A DNA stretch of 64,000 nt from JBBIMS01 sp964531645 (GCA_964531645.1 CAZHEF010000006.1:8101-72100), one strand, 5' to 3'. Positions 1-9,560 are shown, counted from the stretch's first letter. The notes: a model not told the origin generated them from the letters alone. Numbers and translations are program-made.

Positions 1-427
1 TTATCCTGACAGGAGCAGTTACTCCTCTTATAGCATCTTCAAAACTTAATGTTAAAGAGTAATGAATATCACTCCCTTTTTGCGGGGTTTCCTTTTCCTT
101 TCTTCCCCTGAAGAAACTCTCAAAAAACTCTCTGAAGGGAGAAGTGCCAAATTCTGAGAAATCAAATCCCTCAAACCCGACCCGGAAATTGAAATCTCCG
201 GTCTGGAAAGTCTCTCCCACTCTTCCAGTTCTATCGTATTCAGCTCTTTTCTTTGGGTCTGAAAGAACATCGTAAGCTTCCTGGATCTCCCTGAATTTTG
301 CCTCAGCCTCTTTGTCTCCAGGATTCAAATCAGGATGGTATTTTCTTGCAAGTTTTCTGTAGGCTTTTTTAATCTCATTTAGGGTCGCTTTTCTATCAAC
401 CCCAAGAATCTGATAATAATCCTTCAT
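1..427 (-). CDS. dnaJ: DnaJ-family co-chaperone, 3' end beyond the window
   Basis: Hsp70 (DnaK) co-chaperone that delivers unfolded substrates and stimulates ATP hydrolysis in the cytoplasm. The first 142 residues are visible. An N-terminal J domain (about residues 3-66) carries the diagnostic HPD tripeptide at 31-33. A Gly/Phe-rich linker (about 75-115) follows, then the start of the first substrate-binding beta domain (GSDIHYSLTLSFEDA). Whether the cysteine zinc finger of true DnaJ follows cannot be seen, so a CbpA-type DnaJ is equally possible. The ATG at 425-427 has no Shine-Dalgarno sequence but lies nine bases past a consensus -10 hexamer, suggesting a leaderless message. Confidence 0.93.
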   Translation of the reverse strand, partial: MKDYYQILGVDRKATLNEIKKAYRKLARKYHPDLNPGDKEAEAKFREIQEAYDVLSDPKKRAEYDRTGRVGETFQTGDFNFRVGFEGFDFSEFGTSPFREFFESFFRGRKEKETPQKGSDIHYSLTLSFEDAIRGVTAPVRI

Positions 428-435
428 ACAATTCA

Positions 436-464
436 ATTTTAATCTTTTAGTCTAATATTGTCAA
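436..464 (-). promoter_or_regulatory. Sigma-70-type promoter of dnaJ
   Basis: On the minus strand, TTGACA (459-464), a 17-base spacer and TAAAAT (436-441) form a near-perfect housekeeping promoter. The expected transcription start, about seven bases past the -10, falls within two or three bases of the dnaJ ATG. No CIRCE-type (GAGTGCTAA) inverted repeat is present. Confidence 0.7.
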
Positions 465-488
465 GATTTTTTTAGTCTCTTTAAATAA

Positions 489-572
489 TGCCGAAGAGGG
501 GAGTCGAACCCCTACGGGCTTTCGCCCACTACACCCTGAATGTAGCGCGTCTTCCATTTCCGCCACTTCGGC
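489..572 (-). tRNA. tRNA-Leu (anticodon CAG)
   Basis: Read on the minus strand, the 7-bp acceptor stem GCCGAAG/CTTCGGC closes the molecule with discriminator A at 489. The anticodon loop TTCAGGG, within stem CTACA/TGTAG, gives anticodon CAG, which reads CUG. The long variable arm TGGGCGAAAGCCC is a class II feature expected for tRNA-Leu, and the T-arm AGGGG-TTCGACT-CCCCT is intact. The 3' CCA is not encoded (TTATT follows), so a tRNA nucleotidyltransferase must add it. Confidence 0.96.
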
Positions 573-584
573 ACATGCAATTTT

Positions 585-614
585 ATTATCGACCAAGTGA
601 GATTTTTTTGTCAA
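585..614 (-). promoter_or_regulatory. Promoter of tRNA-Leu
   Basis: Minus strand: TTGACA (609-614), 18-base spacer, GATAAT (585-590), twelve bases before the mature tRNA 5' end at 572. The rest of the 573-850 gap is AT-rich and shows no gene. Confidence 0.65.
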
Positions 615-850
615 ATGTTGAAAAGGTAAAAATCAGAAATTTAAAATTGAAAATTTTAAAATTCAACTCTTTGAAAGGACGGTTCAGCTGTAGGCTGTGA
701 GATTGTAGATTTCCGCTTGTAAGCTGAAGCATTAATTATTCAGAAACATTTTCAGGAGAGTATCTCTAAATTCAGCAGGCGCAGTTAGAAAGAATTTTTT
801 AACTCAAAGGTCTATTTTTATATCATTTATCTTCCTGAATTTTAATTTTG

Positions 851-2836
851 TCAATATTTTTCTAGTTCTTTTAAAAATGCCTTTGCCTCCCTTTCCTTTG
901 AAGTCCCATTACTGATTGCATTCCTGAAATGATATATTGCTTTATTCTTATTTTTTGATTTCATGTATATTATCCCGAGCTCATAATGAATATCCGGGTC
1001 TGTGGGAATTAGATCAATGGCAGATTCAAATTGTTCAATTGCTTTTTCTCGCAATCCCTCCCTTTCATACAAGAACCCAAGGGATTTTCGAGCAAGAAAA
1101 GAAGCTTTTTTCTCCTCAACAAATACAAGTATTTCCACTTTCTCTCCTTTAACCTTTTCCTCACCAATTTTCCCCTTTCCTTTAACCTTCTCATACTCAA
1201 CAGCAAGTTTCCAGTGTTTTTCAGCATTTTCCTTCTCTCCAAGCGTATGGTAAGCGGAGCCAAGATTGTAATGGGCAACAGCAAAATTTCTATCCAGTTC
1301 AATTGATTTTTTATATTCCTCAATCGCCTCATAGAACTTCCCTTTTTGAGAAGGTATATTTCCAAGATGATTGTATGCATAATGGAGATAGAACATGTCT
1401 CCGCAATTTATTGCGTTTCTGCAATAAATTTCTGCTTCATCAAGTTTTCCAAGGTCGAATAGAATCAGGGAAAGGTTGTAATTGACTTTAAAGGATTTTG
1501 GATTTTCAGATAAAGCTCTTTTCCATGCCTCAATCGCTCCATCAATATTTCCCCTTTCGACACAAGTAATAGCCACCTCATTTAAATAGTCAACAATTTC
1601 TCCTCCCCCTGTAGTCCGAAATTTTTGAGGGTATTGAAATTCTTTTTCAGGGGATCTTCCTTTTAGAACTTCTATCCCCTTTTTAATAAATGGGCCTTTT
1701 TCGTCCCCTTCCAATGGTTCAACATAAATATCAGGTCTTATTCCTTTCCCTTCCACTGTTTCTCCATTCAAACGATGAAATGTAGCGATGGGAATTCTAA
1801 TTGCGATTTTCCCAATCCTATATGTATGAGCAAATCCCGGGCAAAAGCCAGTTGTCTTTTCCCCTACTAAAACTCCTCTACCGGAATCTTTAAAAGCGTA
1901 ATGAAAAACTCACAGTCGCTAGCGCTGAATCTATCCACTATAATTACAACTTTCCCTTTGTAAACCTTTCACCTGGAGCAATAAATAAAGATTGGACAGA
2001 TTCCCTTGTATTTTTTAAATCAATTCCTATTTGTGCTCTGTAAAGTCCTGGTTTTAGAAATACTATTTTGCCACAATAAGTTGTTTCATTGAAAAATCTT
2101 CTTGCAAAAATTCCCCAGGGCCCTCCTCTATTACCCCTCAAGTCAAGAATTATTCCCTTTGTTTCGCTGAAGCTATCAAGGGCATCATTGAATTGTTTAA
2201 AGATTTTTTCATGGAAAGACGGAATTTTGATATAGCCTATTTCATTATCAAGGAGTCTATATTCGATTTTAGGTTCCCATTTAAGATTTCTTGGGTCTAA
2301 AATAACCATCTCAAACTCTTTAATTTCTCCTGAGATATTTTTAAATTTTACAGAAATTTTTTCCCCTGGCTTTCCCCAGTAATTGTGAAGGGATTTTATG
2401 AATTCATTAAAGACCTGCCATTTATTTCAATTATTACATCTCCCTTTCTCAATCCCGCTTTCTCTGTAGGAGAATCTTCGGTTACTGAAATAATCTTTAA
2501 GCCCTCTTCTATTTTTTCAGTTCTTGAACCTGGAACTCCCATTCCAAATTGTGGTTCTATAACGATAAAATGGGGATTTCCAACTTCAGCAACTATATTT
2601 CTGATAATCTCAACAAATTCATCTTCACTCTTACACTTTTCCACCATTGGTCTATATTTTTTCACAAGCTCATCCCAGTTTACATTTCTAAGACCAAAAT
2701 AGGGATAGCTCTCCTTAACAAACACCGAAAACCTGTCAAATCCTTTCAAAGCACCTTTTGTTGAAAAAGCTGATAGAAGGGAGAAAGAAATTAAAAAGGT
2801 AAAAATTAAAAATGAAAAATTCCTTTTTCTCACCAT
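851..2836 (-). pseudogene. Secreted S41 (C-terminal processing) protease with TPR tail, broken by at least three frameshifts
   Basis: Three frames together give one recognisable protein. 2836 to about 2396 encodes a signal peptide (LIFTFLISFSLLSAF), an S41 N-terminal helical region and a PDZ domain. About 2412-1944 continues with LHNYWGKPGE and the S41 core (IILDLRGNRGGP). A short third stretch near 1945-1900 holds VDRFSASDCEFF with the presumed catalytic Ser. The last part runs from about 1900 to 851 (GVLVGEKTTGF, then five or so TPR units, ending LKELEKY). Frame jumps lie near 2415, 1950 and 1905. Tail-specific protease/TPR fusions are common secreted proteins of Acidobacteria-like genomes. 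Either real decay or sequence indels could explain it; homology is nearly continuous, so any decay would be recent. Confidence 0.85.
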
Positions 2837-2853
2837 TTTCCCTCCACGATTCT

Positions 2854-2859
2854 ATTATA
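2854..2859 (-). promoter_or_regulatory. Extended -10 element upstream of the S41 gene
   Basis: Minus strand TGTTATAAT: a perfect TATAAT preceded by TG at the extended -10 position. No clear -35. A Shine-Dalgarno GGAGGG precedes the ATG. Confidence 0.45.
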
Positions 2860-3006
2860 ACAAATTTCAGGCTACAAAATATTTTTTCGGGAGAAAATTT
2901 GTCTACTTCTTACTTTTAATAATTTTCTGAACTTTTAAAAAATTTTATTTTCCAATTTTGAATTTTGCCCTTTTGCACATAGACTTTCTAATTTCTCGTC
3001 TTGCCA

Positions 3007-3022
3007 GTCTCGCTTTTCTCGC
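3007..3022 (+). repeat. Dispersed GCGAGA repeat, copy 1
   Basis: GTCTCGCTTTTCTCGC, the reverse complement of two GCGAGA units separated by AAA and followed by C. It lies in the gap between the S41 pseudogene and the prenyltransferase. The left flank (TCTCGTCTTGCCA) is shared with the copy at 46264. Confidence 0.6.
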
Positions 3023-3029
3023 TAATCTC

Positions 3030-3932
3030 TTAGTGAAAGACAAGAGCTGAGATTATGAAGATGAGGATAAGAGTAAGAATTAGAGAAAAGAAAGGTTTTT
3101 TAATTAGAACCTCTGGCTCATCCGCAAGAACTTTGTCCTTTGACATTCTCAAGAATATCCAGACAATGAGAACAAGGAAAAATGGGATTGAGAGGATAAA
3201 GGTTATAATTTTTTCCTTCCAGGAGAACCATACAAAAAGGGAAAAACAGGATAAAGCAGAGAGAATTATAAAGATTAAAAGGGATTTATGGGTGTATCCT
3301 GAAAAGGATTTTCTGTAAGCTTTTGCTCTTTCAATACCAAGATTTTTTAACTCTGATAACCTTTTTGTAGAAAGAAGGAAATTTCCAGCAAGCCAGAAAA
3401 ATAAAGGGAGGAGAAGGGGTGGAAAATCTTTAGCGCCAGCTGAGAACCAACCTATCAAAAGCCTTATCGGATTGTTCACAGATTCAGATATGGAATCAAG
3501 GAATGAAACATCCTTTAGTCTCATCGGCTTTACATTGTATAGAATTCCAGCGACAAAAAGTAAAAGAAGGGAAAAGGTGGTCAAGGATGAAAAATATAGA
3601 AGGGAAATGGAAATTGAAAAGATGAATAGGAATATTGCAATTAGAACAAGTCTTCCTTTCTTTACCTCACCTCTTACAAGAGGTCTCTCCTTTTTTAAAG
3701 GATGATGGATGTCGAAAGGAGCATCAGCAATTTCATTGATTATATAATTTAAAAAAGAGATTGAAACTGTAAGAATAAAGGCTATAAATGAATCAAAAAT
3801 TATTTTAAGAAACTCAGGAGAATTAATTGGAACTTTTTTGAGGAGAAGGTAAAAATAAGTTCCAACAAAAATTGCAATGCTTCTTGGCCATCTCTCCACC
3901 CTCATTGCTCTAAGGTAAGGGTTCTTAATCAT
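3030..3932 (-). CDS. UbiA-family integral-membrane prenyltransferase (decaprenyl-phosphate phosphoribosyltransferase-like)
   Basis: Polytopic membrane enzyme of about nine hydrophobic segments that joins a prenyl donor to an acceptor. The first Asp-rich motif NEIADAPFD (66-74), followed by HHPLKKERP, matches the N-D-x-x-D-x-x-x-D/HP-x-K-x-x-RP arrangement seen in UbiA-superfamily phosphoribosyltransferases making prenyl-phospho-ribose for cell-wall arabinose. The second region is YNVKPMRLKDVSFLD (132-146). The canonical Asp after Asn is Glu here. Substrate is unproven; quinone or heme prenylation are alternatives. The start overlaps the upstream methyltransferase stop (ATGA), so the two are translationally coupled. 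Confidence 0.75.
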   Translation of the reverse strand: MIKNPYLRAMRVERWPRSIAIFVGTYFYLLLKKVPINSPEFLKIIFDSFIAFILTVSISFLNYIINEIADAPFDIHHPLKKERPLVRGEVKKGRLVLIAIFLFIFSISISLLYFSSLTTFSLLLLFVAGILYNVKPMRLKDVSFLDSISESVNNPIRLLIGWFSAGAKDFPPLLLPLFFWLAGNFLLSTKRLSELKNLGIERAKAYRKSFSGYTHKSLLIFIILSALSCFSLFVWFSWKEKIITFILSIPFFLVLIVWIFLRMSKDKVLADEPEVLIKKPFFSLILTLILIFIISALVFH

Positions 3933-4801
3933 ATTTTCCTCGCATAGATTTCAAGAGAATCCATGAGGGGAAGAATAATAGGAATTCTCTTTAAAGTGGG
4001 TTTTAAAAATTTTAACTCCGCCAATTTCTTTAAAAGCTTTATCCTTGATGCAATATAATAAAGGGAAAATCTCCATTTGTACCTTTTTAATTTAACAATT
4101 TCAAATCCTTTTGAATTAAGCAAATAAAGAAGAGACTCCTTTGAAAAAAATCCAATGTGGGCAGGTCTGAAATGCCACCATTTCTCTCCCATTAACTTTG
4201 CAGTAAAGCTCATTATATCAGGGGTCACCAAAACACAGATTCCATTATTTTTCAATAATTTCCATACTTTCTCAATTGTCTCTTTAGGATTTGGAACATG
4301 CTCGATTATATCGATTAAAGCTATAACTTCAAAAAAATTTTCAGGAAAATCAACAGTCAAAAAATCACCTTTTGCAATCTCAAGCCCATATCTTTTTCTT
4401 GCTACATCCACTGCCCATGAGCTAAGTTCAACACCATAAACCTTCCAGCCTTTTTTTTTCGCAAGGTTCATCATTATACCCGTGGCACTTCCTACATCAA
4501 GAAATGTTCCCTTATCCTTTGATAATTTATTCAAAGTTTTAAGTATATCTTTAAAATTTCCGCTTCTACCCTTTTCTTCCTCAACATACTCAGAGTCAAC
4601 AATCTCTTTATAAATTTCAGATACTTCAACAGGTGGAAAAGGATCTGAGAAAATAAAATTACAATCCATGCATTTTAAAAGATTCCAGTGTTTCCCATAC
4701 TGATAATCAGTGATTTTAAATTCTTCAACCTTCACAGATTCAATATTTCCTTTTCTCCAAAGTTTAGTATTCTTTGAGCCACACAGTGGACAGTATCTCA
4801 T
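3929..4801 (-). CDS. Class I SAM-dependent methyltransferase with N-terminal zinc ribbon
   Basis: Cytoplasmic methyltransferase of the Methyltransf_23/C-methyltransferase type. CPLCG (4-8) and CMDC (44-47) form a zinc ribbon typical of sugar- and lipid-tailoring methylases. The Rossmann motif I is LDVGSATG (101-108), the acidic residue after strand two is in VYGVELS, and DIIEHVPNP (about 164-172) is the usual post-II/IV motif. It is coupled by a four-base overlap to the UbiA-family enzyme, so a joint role in a polyprenyl-linked or quinone product is plausible but not shown. A TATAAA with TG at the extended -10 position sits about 20 bases upstream. Confidence 0.82.
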   Translation of the reverse strand: MRYCPLCGSKNTKLWRKGNIESVKVEEFKITDYQYGKHWNLLKCMDCNFIFSDPFPPVEVSEIYKEIVDSEYVEEEKGRSGNFKDILKTLNKLSKDKGTFLDVGSATGIMMNLAKKKGWKVYGVELSSWAVDVARKRYGLEIAKGDFLTVDFPENFFEVIALIDIIEHVPNPKETIEKVWKLLKNNGICVLVTPDIMSFTAKLMGEKWWHFRPAHIGFFSKESLLYLLNSKGFEIVKLKRYKWRFSLYYIASRIKLLKKLAELKFLKPTLKRIPIILPLMDSLEIYARKI

Positions 4802-4852
4802 CTTTAAGAAGGATATTTATAACATAAATTTTGATTTATTGAAACCCATGAA

Positions 4853-4868
4853 GCGAGAAAGGCGAGAC
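4853..4868 (-). repeat. Dispersed GCGAGA repeat, copy 2
   Basis: GCGAGAAAGGCGAGAC: two GCGAGA units separated by AAG, in the gap between the permease end and the methyltransferase start. One base differs from the other copies. Confidence 0.5.
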
Positions 4869-4919
4869 CTGAGAGAAAAAAGCCAGATGGCTAAAGAGCG
4901 AAATTGCAAAGAGGTATTC

Positions 4920-6383
4920 TTATAATACCCTTCCCCTGATAACGCTCTTTCTGAATCCATAAAGAACATAAATGGAGAGTCCAATAACAAGCCAGATGCA
5001 AAATCTCACCCATGTTACCCATGGCAGGGAAATCATAAGATATAAGTTTGAGAGGATGCCGAGGATTGGAATTAGAGGGACAAGAGGGGTCTTGAATGGT
5101 CTTGGTCTGTCGGGTTCTTTATATCTGAGGATTATTATCCCTATATTTACAAGAACAAAGGCAAAGAGAGTTCCAATATTTGTAAGCTCCACTGCTTCAT
5201 TTATGTCAACAAAAGCTGCAAAGAAACCTACAAAAACACCTGTCCATATAGTTGTGACATGCGGTGTCTTAAACTTTAGATGAACCCTCGCAAAATACTC
5301 TGGAAGCAACCCATCTCTTGCCATGGAAAAGAAAATTCTTGGTTGTCCAAGCTGAAAAACAAGAAGGACTGCAGTAGTTGCGACAATTGCGCCAAAGGAG
5401 ACAACCCCTGCTACCCAGTTAAGCTTTATTGCATTCAGGGCTGTTGCAAGGGGCTCTGCTGTTGCAAGCATTGAAAATGGAACAATTCCAGTAAGAACAA
5501 GGGTTACAGCGATATAAAGAATTGTTGTGATTGCAAGGGAGCCAATTATCCCAATTGGTAAATCTCTCTTTGGATTCTTTGTTTCCTCCGCAGCTGTAGT
5601 TATAGCATCAAAACCTATATAGGCAAAGAAGACAAGGGCTGCGCCTGTCATTATTCCCTTCCATCCATTGGGAGCAAAGGGAGCCCAGTTTTCGGGCTTT
5701 ACATAGAAAGCTCCAATGGCAATGAACAAAAGAAGTATTCCAATTTTTATTGCAACCATCAGGTTATTGAAAACAGTGCTCTCTTTTATTCCAATTACAA
5801 GGATAACAGTAAGAAATGCAACAATTGCAACAGCTGGAAGATTGAATACTATCGGAACGCCGAGAATGTGGGGGGCATTTTGAATTATCCCTTCCCTCAC
5901 AGCTGTTCTGTAATCCACAACAAGGTAAATTGGAATATCTATTCCAAAACCTCTTAAAAATTCTTTAAAATATCCCGCCCAGCTAACTGCAACTGCAACA
6001 TTTCCAACAGCATACTCAAGAATTAAATCCCAGCCAATTATCCACGCAACAAGCTCACCCATTGTTGCATAAGAGTATGTGTAGGCAGAACCTGCGATTG
6101 GAATCATGGATGCAAACTCAGAGTAAGCAAGGGCGGAGAAACCGCAGGCAATTGCTGTTATTATAAATGAAATTACAAGAGCTGGACCAGCTCCAATATG
6201 ATGGGCAGAACCTGCAGCAGCGGTCCCGGTAACTGCAAATATTCCCGCTCCTACAATTGCACCAATTCCGAGAGCAGTTAGTTCAACAGGACCTAAAACT
6301 CTTTTTAACCTGTGTTCGGGTTCCTCCGCTTCCCTCTTAAGCTCATCAAGAGTCTTTCGAAGGAATAAAGTTTTTAAACTCAT
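4920..6383 (-). CDS. APC-superfamily amino acid permease (cationic amino acid transporter type)
   Basis: Inner-membrane secondary transporter of 487 residues with about 12 hydrophobic segments. The N-terminal GAIVGAGIFAVTGTAA is the unwound TM1 substrate site of APC transporters, and FFAYIGFDAITTAAEETKNP is the diagnostic central motif of the YfnA/CAT branch. The C-terminus FKTPLVPLIPILG also fits that branch. The exact amino acid cannot be read from sequence. It is monocistronic, with its own promoter placed so that transcription should begin at the ATG. Confidence 0.88.
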   Translation of the reverse strand: MSLKTLFLRKTLDELKREAEEPEHRLKRVLGPVELTALGIGAIVGAGIFAVTGTAAAGSAHHIGAGPALVISFIITAIACGFSALAYSEFASMIPIAGSAYTYSYATMGELVAWIIGWDLILEYAVGNVAVAVSWAGYFKEFLRGFGIDIPIYLVVDYRTAVREGIIQNAPHILGVPIVFNLPAVAIVAFLTVILVIGIKESTVFNNLMVAIKIGILLLFIAIGAFYVKPENWAPFAPNGWKGIMTGAALVFFAYIGFDAITTAAEETKNPKRDLPIGIIGSLAITTILYIAVTLVLTGIVPFSMLATAEPLATALNAIKLNWVAGVVSFGAIVATTAVLLVFQLGQPRIFFSMARDGLLPEYFARVHLKFKTPHVTTIWTGVFVGFFAAFVDINEAVELTNIGTLFAFVLVNIGIIILRYKEPDRPRPFKTPLVPLIPILGILSNLYLMISLPWVTWVRFCIWLVIGLSIYVLYGFRKSVIRGRVL

Positions 6384-6388
6384 ATGTT

Positions 6389-6417
6389 AATCTAATCTAA
6401 AGATTAAAAGTTGTCAA
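6389..6417 (-). promoter_or_regulatory. Promoter of the amino acid permease
   Basis: Minus strand TTGACA (6412-6417), 17-base spacer, TAGATT (6389-6394), then five bases to the ATG at 6381-6383. No Shine-Dalgarno; the geometry implies a leaderless transcript. Confidence 0.55.
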
Positions 6418-6506
6418 TTTTTATTCAATCGCCTTTCTTCCATTGTTTTTGGATTGAAAGAATCGAAGGAAAAATTAAAGGAATTGGGTGATAAGGATAT
6501 ATAAAA

Positions 6507-8150
6507 TTAAAACAAATTCGGTGATAAAATTATTAGAGCAGTTCCTACTGCACCTGCCAGTAAACCGTAGAGAATCGTTGGGATGAGGTTCTTTTTTATT
6601 ATCAATCCTTCTTTTCCAATTATCCCAATTGTTGCACACACTGCAACAACATTGTGAACGCAAATCATATTTCCAACTGCTCCTCCAATTACCTGAAGGG
6701 CTAAAATAATAGTTTTTGGAAGTCCAATGATTTGGGCAGTTGCAAATTGGAATCCTGAAAACATTATATTGGAGACCGTGTTGCTTCCCGCAATGTATGC
6801 TCCGAGAATTCCAACAAACGGTGAAAATAGTGAGTAAAATTTTCCTGTCAAAACCGCTATTTCTCTGGCAATCATAACAATCATTGAACTCATATCGAAG
6901 GGATTGACAGATGTGTAAATCATTGTCTGGGAAAGGGCAAGAGCAAAGAGAAGAGCAATTGAGGCAGGAACTAATCTTTTTACTGTTTTCGACCATGCAA
7001 ATTTTATTTCATTCTTTTTCATTTTAAAAATGATATTGGATATTAAGGAAACAAGGATGAAGTAAATGCCTGGATTGTTGAGGAGTATTATGGATTGGGA
7101 AATTTCAGTCGCAAAAATTCTTTTCCATCCGATCAAGAGATTTCCCTCGACAAATTTTTTAACTTCAGGAAAAGCTCTTGTAATAAAGAGAATTAGGGCA
7201 ATGAGGATGTAGGGAAGGAATGCTTTAATTGTTGAAACGCTACTTTTCTCTTCAATAGACGGGATCTTCTCCGATGAAAATTCATAAATTTTTCCAACCC
7301 TTACAATTTTTAATTTGATCAGGAGGTAATAAAATATTATTCCACAAATTGAGCCAAGGAGTGAGGGGAATTCAGGGCCTAAAAGAAATGCTGAGATTGT
7401 ATAAGGAATGGTGAAGGAAAGACCTGCGAAAAGAGCTGGAAAAATAGCACCTTTGAAATCCTCCCTCCTTCCTCCAGTCCATTTTACAAGTAGATATAAG
7501 CTGAGAAGGGGTAAGAAAGTTCCGATTATTCCATGAATTAACGCTACATGACGAGTCAGAAGAACATTAACCCATTGATTGAATTCAATTCCTGAAAGGG
7601 TGAAAACTTTTTGAAACTCTTCGGTTTTGAGAGAGCCTCCAACTCCTCCCCATACTGGAATCCCTATGCAACCAAAGGAGACTGGCGTTGAATTGAAGAT
7701 AAGAACTATCCCTGCTGAGACAATTGCAGGAAAACCCATTCCAAAAATTAAAGGTCCAACAATTGCCCCAGGAGTTCCAAATCCTGCAACTCCCTCAAAA
7801 AAAGCGCATAGAAGCCATGCGAGATTTGCCTGAACCCTTCTATCACCACTCATCCCCATAACAGTTTTTGAGATTGTTTTTATTGCTCCTCCCTCAAGCA
7901 TAGTGAAATAAAGAAGAACAGCTCCAAAAACAATGAGTATTATGTCGAGGGCAATTATAAAACCTTTAAATGTTGCTCCCGCAATCCAAAAGATTGGAGT
8001 TTTCCAGATAAAAAAGGCAAGAATTGCTGAAAAGAGCCATCCTGCAGGCATTGCTTTAAAAGCAGGGAAAGAGAATCGAATCATAAGGATTAGAACAACA
8101 AGTATTGGAAGGAACCCAATTATTGCTCCAGAAAGACTATATAAAGGCAT
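6507..8150 (-). CDS. lctP: L-lactate permease (LctP family)
   Basis: Inner-membrane lactate/glycolate proton symporter of 547 residues with 12 or more hydrophobic segments, full length for the LctP/LldP family. Family landmarks are FFEGVAGFGTPGAIVGP in the first half, IPVWGGVGGSLKTEEF in the middle, and AYIAGSNTVSNIMFSG with GAVGNMICVHNVVA in the C-terminal half. The gene begins directly at the end of the FAD-linked dehydrogenase gene and is surely cotranscribed with it, so uptake and oxidation of a 2-hydroxyacid are linked. Confidence 0.93.
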   Translation of the reverse strand: MPLYSLSGAIIGFLPILVVLILMIRFSFPAFKAMPAGWLFSAILAFFIWKTPIFWIAGATFKGFIIALDIILIVFGAVLLYFTMLEGGAIKTISKTVMGMSGDRRVQANLAWLLCAFFEGVAGFGTPGAIVGPLIFGMGFPAIVSAGIVLIFNSTPVSFGCIGIPVWGGVGGSLKTEEFQKVFTLSGIEFNQWVNVLLTRHVALIHGIIGTFLPLLSLYLLVKWTGGRREDFKGAIFPALFAGLSFTIPYTISAFLLGPEFPSLLGSICGIIFYYLLIKLKIVRVGKIYEFSSEKIPSIEEKSSVSTIKAFLPYILIALILFITRAFPEVKKFVEGNLLIGWKRIFATEISQSIILLNNPGIYFILVSLISNIIFKMKKNEIKFAWSKTVKRLVPASIALLFALALSQTMIYTSVNPFDMSSMIVMIAREIAVLTGKFYSLFSPFVGILGAYIAGSNTVSNIMFSGFQFATAQIIGLPKTIILALQVIGGAVGNMICVHNVVAVCATIGIIGKEGLIIKKNLIPTILYGLLAGAVGTALIILSPNLF

Positions 8151-9560
8151 TTAAAATAATTTTCCTGGATTCAATATGTAATTGGGATCAAACTCCTCTT
8201 TTATTCGCTTCATCAATTCCCAATCTTTCCTCTTAGTCATTTTCAGGAGCTCTTTTTTCAGGAGGCCTATACCGTGCTCACCACTCACTGCTCCTCCAAG
8301 CTCTGAAGCTTTCAGGGCAATCTTTTCGAGAATTTCCTCTGCAATGTTTTTCCAATCTTCAGGAGACATTTTTTCAGGCTTCATGAGAGCGGGATGGAGA
8401 TTACCATCACCTGCATGACCTGCAACGGGAATTTTAACATCGAATTCCTTTGAAATCTCCTTTATAAAGCTCATCATTTTAGGAATTTCAGAAGATGGAA
8501 CAACAACATCACCTGAAAGGACATATGGATCAACACTTTTTATTGCCTCTATCCAGTTCCTCCTAATCTTCCATATCTTTTCTGAACTTGCTTTTTCAGT
8601 GGATGCAATCACATTTAAGACACCTGCCTCAGTAAGAATATCAGACAATTTCTCTCCTACCTCATAAAGCTGATTCTCGTCCTTCTCCTCAAACTGAACA
8701 ATCAGGAATGCCTCTTCATTTCTCTCTAAAGGGAGAGAGATTTTGTTGAATTTCTTTCCAATTTCAACAGATATTCTATCTATAAATTCAATTGCTGAGG
8801 GAATGCTTCCTGTTCCTGAGATTATTCTTTCTATAATTCCAATTGCTGATTCAGGACTATCAAAGGATATGAAAAAATCCATTGTTTTTCCTGGAAGGGG
8901 AACAAGATTCAAAAATATTTTTGAAAATATTGCAAGGGTTCCTTCTGAGCCAACAAGGAATCCAACAAAATTGTATCCGCTTGAATCTTTTCTCCTTTTT
9001 CCTCCAAACTGGACAATTTCTCCATCGGGAAGAACAGCCTCTATTCCCAAGACATGCTTTCCTGTGTTCCCATATTTTATAACTTTTCCTCCTCCCGCAT
9101 TTGTCGCAACATTACCTCCAATAAAACTTATCTCCACACTCATTGGATAACCTGCATAATAAAGACCTTCCTTTTCAATAATTTTGCAAAGATCATTCGT
9201 TATCATTCCTGGCTCAACAACTGCCACCATATTTCTTTTGTCAATCTCGATCAATCTATTCATCCTCTCAAGGGAAAGGACAATTCCTCCGTAAATTGGA
9301 ATGCAACCTCCTGAAAGTCCGCTACCAGCACCTCTCGGAGTAACTGGTATTCTTTCTCTTTTTGCAATTTTTAATATTTCTGAAATATGGTTTGCATTCA
9401 AAGGTTTTAAAACAATTTCAGGAAGGGAGGAGTAGAACTTTCCTGATTCATCCCTTGAATAGCTTTCAAGAGCTTCCCTATCACCATATATTAAATTTTT
9501 ACTTCCGACAATCTCTTCGAACTCTTTAACAAGAGAATCATTCAATTTTCCAAATTCCAT
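8151..9560 (-). CDS. glcD: FAD-linked 2-hydroxyacid dehydrogenase (D-lactate dehydrogenase / glycolate oxidase GlcD type)
   Basis: Oxidises D-lactate or glycolate to the 2-oxoacid with FAD. An N-terminal PCMH-type FAD domain holds PRGAGSGLSGGCIP (75-88) and GSEGTLAIFS. The C-terminal FAD-oxidase domain holds HAGDGNLHP (382-390) and GEHGIG (427-432), which supply metal- and substrate-binding residues. Length (469) is normal for a single-subunit enzyme without the Fe-S GlcF part, and no glcF is nearby, so it may pass electrons to another acceptor. D-lactate is favoured because LctP follows. The start has no Shine-Dalgarno. Confidence 0.9.
   Translation of the reverse strand: MEFGKLNDSLVKEFEEIVGSKNLIYGDREALESYSRDESGKFYSSLPEIVLKPLNANHISEILKIAKRERIPVTPRGAGSGLSGGCIPIYGGIVLSLERMNRLIEIDKRNMVAVVEPGMITNDLCKIIEKEGLYYAGYPMSVEISFIGGNVATNAGGGKVIKYGNTGKHVLGIEAVLPDGEIVQFGGKRRKDSSGYNFVGFLVGSEGTLAIFSKIFLNLVPLPGKTMDFFISFDSPESAIGIIERIISGTGSIPSAIEFIDRISVEIGKKFNKISLPLERNEEAFLIVQFEEKDENQLYEVGEKLSDILTEAGVLNVIASTEKASSEKIWKIRRNWIEAIKSVDPYVLSGDVVVPSSEIPKMMSFIKEISKEFDVKIPVAGHAGDGNLHPALMKPEKMSPEDWKNIAEEILEKIALKASELGGAVSGEHGIGLLKKELLKMTKRKDWELMKRIKEEFDPNYILNPGKLF

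Noticed and set aside
573..850. Possible small RNA downstream of the S41 gene
   Set aside because: Only AT-rich simple sequence and the tRNA promoter; no stable stem or conserved motif seen.
6475..6996. 173-codon Cys-rich frame overlapping the lactate permease
   Set aside because: Shifted frame of lctP; Cys richness is an artefact of reading its Ala/Ile codons out of frame.
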